Of a stretch of DNA of 32,781 nucleotides, positions 27,323-32,781 are shown piece after piece (the stretch's first letter is position 1; every line of letters begins with the position of its first letter). The notes below the pieces were generated by a model. The model did not search any database. It had not been told where the DNA came from and saw only the letters and a program-made list of their open reading frames with translations. The position numbers were made by a program, and so were the translations under genes. Origin of the DNA: an uncultured Candidatus Saccharimonas sp. Lineage in GTDB: Bacteria; Patescibacteriota; Saccharimonadia; Saccharimonadales; AQU-01. Where the stretch lies: assembly GCA_943358095.1 (NCBI GenBank), contig CALRGT010000002.1, positions 1-32,781 on the forward strand. The letters are read 5' to 3'.

Positions 27323-29185
27323 ATGTCCGACAAAATTGATAATCTAGAAGCTATGCGACATTCGTTGGCGCATATTACCGCTACAGCTGTTCAGCATATC
27401 TGGCCGGAAGCTAAATTTGGTGTTGGTCCAGTAGTTGATAATGGGTTTTATTACGATATTGATCTTGGTGATATCAAGATATCAGAAGATGATTTACCAA
27501 AAATTGACGCTGAAATGCGCAAAGTTATTGCTGACAATCAAACATTCGAAAGAAGTGAAAAGCCAATAGATGAGGCAATTGACTGGGCCAAGCAGGCTAA
27601 TCAACCCTATAAAGTCGAATTACTTAATGATTTAAAGCGTGAGGGCACAACTAAGGCGAACGAACTGACTAAGGCTATGATGGGATTGCCAGCTGGTGCA
27701 GTTGGTGCTAGCTCAGGCATAGCAGAGGTGGGAAGCGTATCGTTTTATAGCAATGGCGACTTCACAGACCTATGTAGAGGGCCGCATGTGGAGTCAACCA
27801 GTAAAGTTGGTGCGTTTAAGCTTATGCGTGTCTCTGGGGCCTATTGGCGCGGCGACGAGAAGAATGCCCAAATGCAGCGGCTGTATGGTGTAGCTTTTAA
27901 TACCGAAAAAGAACTAAGAATACACCTTGAAATGCTGGAAGAAGCCAAGAAGCGCGACCACCGTAAACTCGGCCAAGAGCTTGATTTATTCGTATTCTCA
28001 GATTTAGTTGGCTCTGGATTACCACTGTTTACGCCTCGCGGCACTATTCTGCGAGAGAAATTGTCTGATTTTTCTAACGAGTTAAGACTTAATCAGGGCT
28101 TTCAGAAGGTTTTTATTCCTCATATGACCAAGACCGATCTATACAAAACCAGCGGACACTGGGATAAATTTGGCGACGAACTATTCCTAGTTAAGAGCCA
28201 GGAGACTAGTGATGAGCTAGTGCTCAAGCCGATGAACTGCCCGCATCATACCCGAATTTACGCTAGTCAACAGCGTAGTTATCGTGATTTACCAATTCGT
28301 TACCTTGAGACTACGACAGTTTATCGTGACGAGAAATCTGGTGAACTAGGCGGCCTAAATCGAGTCCGAGCCATTACTCAAGACGATAGTCATGTTTTTT
28401 GTATGTCTGATCAGATAGAAGCGGAGATTAATATTCTGTTATCGGCAGCTAGAGAGTTATACGAAGTTGTAGGAATGAAGTTGCGAGTTCGACTATCTTA
28501 TCGTGATGAATCTGATGCTTATTTGGGCGACGATGCATTATGGGAAAAAGCTCAGTCACAGCTTAAGGCGGCTGTTGTAGCTAATGGGTTAGATTTCTTT
28601 GAAGAAGATGGTGAGGCGGCTTTCTACGGTCCCAAGATAGACTTTATGGCAACCGACGCCATCGGTCGCGAGCACCAAGTAGCCACTATTCAGCTAGACT
28701 TTGTTCAGCCTAAACGCTTCGACCTTCATTACACTACTGATAATGGCGGCCTAGAAACTCCTGTTATGGTTCACTGTGCTTTGCTTGGTAGTATTGAGCG
28801 ATTCTTGGCAGTTTACATCGAGCATACGGCCGGTAAATTCCCAGTTTGGCTAGCACCAGAGCAAGTCAGAGTGATTACTGTTAATCAAGAGGCCGACACA
28901 GTTAAATTTGCTAATAAAATGTTGGAACAAGCTCGTGAACTAGGTGTTAGGATGGTGGTCGACAACGACAACGAATCAGTCGGCAAAAAAATCCGTGCCA
29001 GTGAAATGTGGAAGGTTCCATACACAGTAGTGATAGGCGAGAAGGAATTGGCTGGCGGCGATTTGATGCCAAGAATCCGCAAAGACCTCGAGGTCCAACC
29101 AGAACACAAAGCGGTAACTATCGAAGAGTTTTTGAATACCGTAGCCAACGAGGCTAAATCCAGAGTTAGTAAAACATCGTTCTAG
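27323..29185 (+). CDS. thrS: Threonyl-tRNA synthetase
   Basis: MRHSLAHITATAVQHIWPEAKFGVGP, MNCPHHTRIYASQQRSYRDLPIR, YRDEKSGELGGLNRVRAITQDDSHVFC; SD CAGGAGAG. Confidence 0.97.
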   Translation: MSDKIDNLEAMRHSLAHITATAVQHIWPEAKFGVGPVVDNGFYYDIDLGDIKISEDDLPKIDAEMRKVIADNQTFERSEKPIDEAIDWAKQANQPYKVELLNDLKREGTTKANELTKAMMGLPAGAVGASSGIAEVGSVSFYSNGDFTDLCRGPHVESTSKVGAFKLMRVSGAYWRGDEKNAQMQRLYGVAFNTEKELRIHLEMLEEAKKRDHRKLGQELDLFVFSDLVGSGLPLFTPRGTILREKLSDFSNELRLNQGFQKVFIPHMTKTDLYKTSGHWDKFGDELFLVKSQETSDELVLKPMNCPHHTRIYASQQRSYRDLPIRYLETTTVYRDEKSGELGGLNRVRAITQDDSHVFCMSDQIEAEINILLSAARELYEVVGMKLRVRLSYRDESDAYLGDDALWEKAQSQLKAAVVANGLDFFEEDGEAAFYGPKIDFMATDAIGREHQVATIQLDFVQPKRFDLHYTTDNGGLETPVMVHCALLGSIERFLAVYIEHTAGKFPVWLAPEQVRVITVNQEADTVKFANKMLEQARELGVRMVVDNDNESVGKKIRASEMWKVPYTVVIGEKELAGGDLMPRIRKDLEVQPEHKAVTIEEFLNTVANEAKSRVSKTSF

Positions 29186-29192
29186 ATAAGTG

Positions 29193-30107
29193 ATGATGAT
29201 AGTTGAAGATTTGCCAGTAACCGATCAAAAAGATGAGTTAAGTGGCGCGCCATTACTAGTGATTGTTGGCGAGACTGCGTCGGGCAAGTCGGCGCTGGCT
29301 ATGGAGTTGGCTGAGAAATTTAATGGTGAGATTGTTTGTGCTGATTCGCGAACGGTATATAAGGGCATGGATATCGGTACCGCAAAACCTAGCCGTGCAG
29401 ACCAGACCAAGATAAAACATTATGGATTAGATGTGGTTGAGCCCGGTCAGTCATTTAATGTAGCGGACTTTAAGAGCCTGGCAGATCAGGCTATTGCCGA
29501 CATTACTGCGCGTGGTAAATTGCCGATATTGGTAGGTGGCAGCGGTCTATATATTGACGCGGTGATCTATGATTATCAGTTTATGCCCTCGGTTGATTCT
29601 GCTGAGCGTGAGCGTTTGACTAGTATGGCGGTTGAAGAGCTCCAGGCGGAAATTAAATTAAAGGGCTTACAAATGCCTAAGAATCTACGTAATCCTCGTC
29701 ATTTAAGTCGAACGATCGAAACATCTGGCCAAGTTCCAGCTCGTCACGAACTTAGGGCGAACACCAAAATAATCGGCCTCACAACACCTATAGATTTACT
29801 AAAAGAGCGAATAGAGTCACGGGTTGAGAATATGTTTAGTCACGGGTTGGAGCAAGAGGTGCGCCAGCTAGCTGATCGCAACAATTGGAGTGTTGAAGCT
29901 ATGAAGGGTGTAGGTTATCGTGAGTTTGAAGATTACTTTGCTGGAGGCCAAAGTCTACAGCAGACCAAAGATCGTATCATTTTAGCGACAATCGGCCTCG
30001 CCAAAAAACAACGCACATGGTTTAAGCGCAACTCTAGTATTCAATGGCTGACTGACCCCAGTCAAGCTGTTGATATTGTGACAACACTATTGAACAAAAG
30101 TCGATAG
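29193..30107 (+). CDS. miaA: tRNA dimethylallyltransferase
   Basis: LVIVGETASGKSALAMELAEKFNGEIVCADSRTVYKGMDIGTAKPS, ILVGGSGLYIDAV. Confidence 0.94.
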   Translation: MMIVEDLPVTDQKDELSGAPLLVIVGETASGKSALAMELAEKFNGEIVCADSRTVYKGMDIGTAKPSRADQTKIKHYGLDVVEPGQSFNVADFKSLADQAIADITARGKLPILVGGSGLYIDAVIYDYQFMPSVDSAERERLTSMAVEELQAEIKLKGLQMPKNLRNPRHLSRTIETSGQVPARHELRANTKIIGLTTPIDLLKERIESRVENMFSHGLEQEVRQLADRNNWSVEAMKGVGYREFEDYFAGGQSLQQTKDRIILATIGLAKKQRTWFKRNSSIQWLTDPSQAVDIVTTLLNKSR

Positions 30108-30138
30108 TATTAGCCTGTTGGTCTGCTACAATAAGGGC

Positions 30139-30738
30139 ATGATTGAGCAACTATTTGGGTCAAAGACGCGCGTTAAGCTACTCCATTTATTTTATGGTAA
30201 TCCGAATCGGGCATTTTATGTTCGCGAGATCACTCGTAAAATTGATGAACAAATTAACTCAGTAAGGCGAGAGCTCGCTAACTTGCTAAGCGTCGGTATT
30301 ATCACATCTGATAGCACAAATAATCGACTATATTATGAAGTCGACCAAGAATATGATTATTACGCGGCTTTGTCGGCGATTTTTGGCACTGCAGGTTCTA
30401 AGAAACAGTCCAAAGTAAGTGGTGCGGCAGAACAAGAGGGTGATATTACGTCGATTGGTAATGTCGAATACGCAATTTACACCGGTGTACTTACCCGCGA
30501 TAATACTAGCGGTACGGACGTGCTAATCGTTGGTGATATTAATCAGACTAAGCTAAGCAAATTTATCACCGAACTAGAGGCAAAAGAGGGCAAAGAGCTC
30601 CGCTTTACCGCGATGACTTTGGCTGACTTTAATTACCGCCAAGAAGTCAAAGACCGCTTTTTATCTGATGTATTGTCGTCCAAGAAACAAATAATAATCG
30701 ACAAGATAACGCCCGTAAACAAAAAAGATAAGGAGTAA
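30139..30738 (+). CDS. Winged-helix/HTH transcriptional regulator-like protein
   Basis: MIEQLFGSKTRVKLLHLFYGNPNRAFYVREITRKIDEQINSVRRELANL. TACAAT 6 nt upstream of ATG 30139. Confidence 0.78.
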   Translation: MIEQLFGSKTRVKLLHLFYGNPNRAFYVREITRKIDEQINSVRRELANLLSVGIITSDSTNNRLYYEVDQEYDYYAALSAIFGTAGSKKQSKVSGAAEQEGDITSIGNVEYAIYTGVLTRDNTSGTDVLIVGDINQTKLSKFITELEAKEGKELRFTAMTLADFNYRQEVKDRFLSDVLSSKKQIIIDKITPVNKKDKE

Positions 30739-30743
30739 TATAG

Positions 30744-31373
30744 ATGGATTTACAATTTTTTGGTGCAAACTGTGTCAAGATAACAGGCAAGAAGGCCGTT
30801 ATTACAATTGATGATAATTTGGTCGATTTGGGTCTAAAATCCGTAACAAAAGCCGATGATATCGCCATTTTTAGCACTGAGCATCCACTGCCAACACAAG
30901 ATGTTAAGGTCGCTATCGATCAGCCAGGCGAATATGAAGTTTCTGATGTGTCTATTCAGGGAGTTGTTGCTCGTAGTCATATGGATGAGCCAGGCAAAAC
31001 ATCAGCTACTATATTCAAGATTATTTTGGACGATATTAGTTTAGTTAGCCTTGGTCACATCTATCCAGAGCTAACAGATGAGCAGCTTGAAGCTATAGGA
31101 ATGGTAGATGTCTTGCTTATACCAGTCGGTGGTAACGGCTACACGCTTGACCCGATTGGTGCGCTTAAGTTGATCAAGAAGATCGAGCCTAAATTAGTTA
31201 TTCCGACTCATTATGCTGATGCCGACATCAACTTCCCAGTTCCTCAACAAGAATTAGAGGTGGCAATCAAAGAATTGGCCATGGAGCCACGCGAGACTGT
31301 CGAGAAGCTAAAGCTCAAATCTAGCGACTTCATTAGCGATACTACGCAATTAGTCGTTTTGAGCCGTCAGTAG
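30744..31373 (+). CDS. MBL-fold metallo-hydrolase-like protein
   Basis: LQFFGANCVKITGKKAVITIDD, LVSLGHI, DVLLIPVGGNGYTLDPIGALKLIKKIEPKLVIPTHYAD. Confidence 0.78.
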   Translation: MDLQFFGANCVKITGKKAVITIDDNLVDLGLKSVTKADDIAIFSTEHPLPTQDVKVAIDQPGEYEVSDVSIQGVVARSHMDEPGKTSATIFKIILDDISLVSLGHIYPELTDEQLEAIGMVDVLLIPVGGNGYTLDPIGALKLIKKIEPKLVIPTHYADADINFPVPQQELEVAIKELAMEPRETVEKLKLKSSDFISDTTQLVVLSRQ

Positions 31374-31446
31374 CATTTGCTCGACGGTATCAACTTTGTT
31401 CGTAATTGTTTTGATGCGTCTAATTTATGATTAGATACTGTATTAA

Positions 31447-31482
31447 AAAAATAACTCCGAGTTATCGGAGTTATTTTGTTTG
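31447..31482. terminator. Bidirectional terminator between convergent genes
   Basis: AAAAAATAACTCCGA-GTTA-TCGGAGTTATTTTG. Confidence 0.8.
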
Positions 31483-31491
31483 TTGCTTTGA

Positions 31492-31716
31492 TTATTCTGC
31501 TGTTGGTTTGACTGGGGCGTATTCGTTAACGATGATGCCGCGCTTTCTTAGGATACGGATACCCTGAGCGCTAACTTTCAATCGAACTTTTTTGCCGTCA
31601 ACAACAACAGTCTTAGTCTGGAGGTTAGGCTTCCATACTTTTTTGGTGTGTCTTTGCGAAAAGCTAACATTGTTTCCATACTGTTTGCCTTTTCCGGTAA
31701 TATCACATACTTGCAT
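31492..31716 (-). CDS. rpmB: Ribosomal protein bL28
   Basis: MQVCDITGKGKQYGNNVSFSQRHTKKVWKPNLQTKTV…VSAQGIRILRKRG. Confidence 0.9.
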   Translation of the reverse strand: MQVCDITGKGKQYGNNVSFSQRHTKKVWKPNLQTKTVVVDGKKVRLKVSAQGIRILRKRGIIVNEYAPVKPTAE

Positions 31717-31783
31717 AAGGTGTTATTCTACAGGAAAATGACGGCAAGGTCAACAGTGCCGATAGATGTTATACTTTATTGGT

Positions 31784-32416
31784 ATGAATGATTTTTTCAG
31801 TTCGATAAATATTATAATTTTTATACCAGTTTTACTGTTTTCGGTTGGTATACATGAGGCCATGCACGGTTTTGCTGCACATTGGTTGGGCGATTCTACT
31901 GCTCAAGAACAGGGAAGGCTGACGTTAAACCCGTTGAAGCATCTGGATCTCTACACTTCTATTATATTGCCGTTAGTTTTGGTCCTATCGCACTTGCCGC
32001 CGTTCTTTGTTGCCAAACCGGTTCCATTTAACCCCTCCAGAGTTAAATATGACGAATTTGGTGTAGCAATTATTGGAGTCACCGGTCCACTGACAAATAT
32101 TAGTCTGGCCATCATCGCAGCCATATTATTAAAATTACCCGTAATATTGGGTTCTGGCACCATGGTTCAGATACTGCTGACAGTGGTGATAGTTAACGTG
32201 TCGCTAGCAGTTTTTAATATGATCCCGTTTCCACCACTTGATGGCTCGAGATTGCTCTATGCTTTTGCGCCAGAACCTTTGCAGCGATTAATGGCTAGTC
32301 TGGAATCGAGTGGTTTCATGATCATAATTATTTTTATGGTGATTTTTATATCGAGCGGTCTGGGTGAGATTATCGTCAGAATAGACAACAGCGTAATCAG
32401 ATTATTACTAGGCTAG
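31784..32416 (+). CDS. Site-2 protease / M50 family metalloprotease
   Basis: SVGIHEAMHGFAAHWLGDSTAQEQGRLTLNPLKHLD, NMIPFPPLDGSRLL. Confidence 0.9.
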   Translation: MNDFFSSINIIIFIPVLLFSVGIHEAMHGFAAHWLGDSTAQEQGRLTLNPLKHLDLYTSIILPLVLVLSHLPPFFVAKPVPFNPSRVKYDEFGVAIIGVTGPLTNISLAIIAAILLKLPVILGSGTMVQILLTVVIVNVSLAVFNMIPFPPLDGSRLLYAFAPEPLQRLMASLESSGFMIIIIFMVIFISSGLGEIIVRIDNSVIRLLLG

Positions 32417-32464
32417 CCTGCGAAAATTCATAATTTATTTATGTTAATTAGGCGAGGGTAGGGG

Positions 32465-32470
32465 TATAAT
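32465..32470 (+). promoter_or_regulatory. -10 box of structured ncRNA
   Basis: TATAAT, with weak -35 TGTTAA 17 nt upstream. Confidence 0.6.
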
Positions 32471-32476
32471 ATAAGC

Positions 32477-32626
32477 AGGCTGGGAACCGAGGGCTTATAC
32501 CTTCAGCCAATCAAATGATTTACTCAATATTCATTTGACGGGAATCTAATATTTGCATCAACCGTGGTTGATGCGTGCGGATACCCACCTTGATAACAAG
32601 AGTTAATCAAGTTGGCATCTCAGTCT
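32477..32626 (+). ncRNA. Structured RNA, candidate 6S-like RNA
   Basis: 9-bp terminal stem AGGCTGGGA/TCTCAGTCT (32477-32485/32618-32626); hairpins TCAAATGA/TCATTTGA, GCATCAAC-CGTG-GTTGATGC and CTTGATAAC/GTTaATCAAG; 3' part CACCTTGA…TCAAG…GGCATCTC recalls 6S RNA; flanked by -10 box and terminator. Confidence 0.55.
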
Positions 32627-32630
32627 AATT

Positions 32631-32659
32631 AAAAACACCAAGCATGCTTGGTGTTTTTA
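32631..32659 (+). terminator. Intrinsic terminator of the structured RNA
   Basis: AAAAACACCAAGCATGCTTGGTGTTTTTAA. Confidence 0.85.
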
Positions 32660-32713
32660 ATTTAGGCCTAAACGGTAGTAGCGCTTAACTGCAGGGAGAC
32701 TCCCTGCTAGGTT

Positions 32714-32781
32714 TTATTTAATTAGCATTGAGTCGCCATAGGATAGGAAGGCGTATTTTTCTTGGATGGCAGTTTTGTAGG
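32714..32781 (-). CDS. queA: S-adenosylmethionine:tRNA ribosyltransferase-isomerase, C-terminal fragment (runs off window)
   Basis: Minus-strand translation …YKTAIQEKYAFLSYGDSMLIK* matches the QueA C-terminal pattern (A..ERYRFFSYGDAMLI). Confidence 0.8.
   Translation of the reverse strand, partial: YKTAIQEKYAFLSYGDSMLIK

Overview
This window looks like a Candidatus Saccharibacteria/TM7-type (CPR, Patescibacteria) chromosome segment; the lineage is inferred from gene content and protein style, not from a search. It holds a type IV pilus operon: a large secreted protein truncated at the left edge, pilM-N-O, pilB, pilT, pilC, a major prepilin, pilD and several minor prepilins. After it come a Xer recombinase, ndk, a PH-domain membrane protein, a parvulin-like PPIase, gpmA and eno. 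Five tRNA genes are present: Arg-CCT, Gly-CCC, Thr-CGT, Asp-GTC and Val-GAC. Further right are a membrane glycosyltransferase, an nrdR-like gene, tgt, thrS, miaA, an HTH regulator, an MBL-fold protein, rpmB, an M50 protease and the 3' end of queA. The most unusual signal is around the tRNA genes. The 3' flanks of tRNA-Arg, tRNA-Thr and tRNA-Asp carry related ~80-110 nt structured elements. Each is closed by a T-arm-like stem copied from tRNA sequence and contains two internal hairpins. The second hairpin keeps its loop (TAATTTT, or a variant) while its stem sequence changes. tRNA-Val has a different element: an exact 110-bp tandem repeat built on D-arm sequence in both orientations. Other points of interest are a T-box-like leader before thrS whose UGGA matches the UCCA end of the tRNA-Thr in this window, a 6S-like structured RNA with its own promoter and terminator, recurrent leaderless promoters, and a 38-aa small ORF absent from the supplied track.
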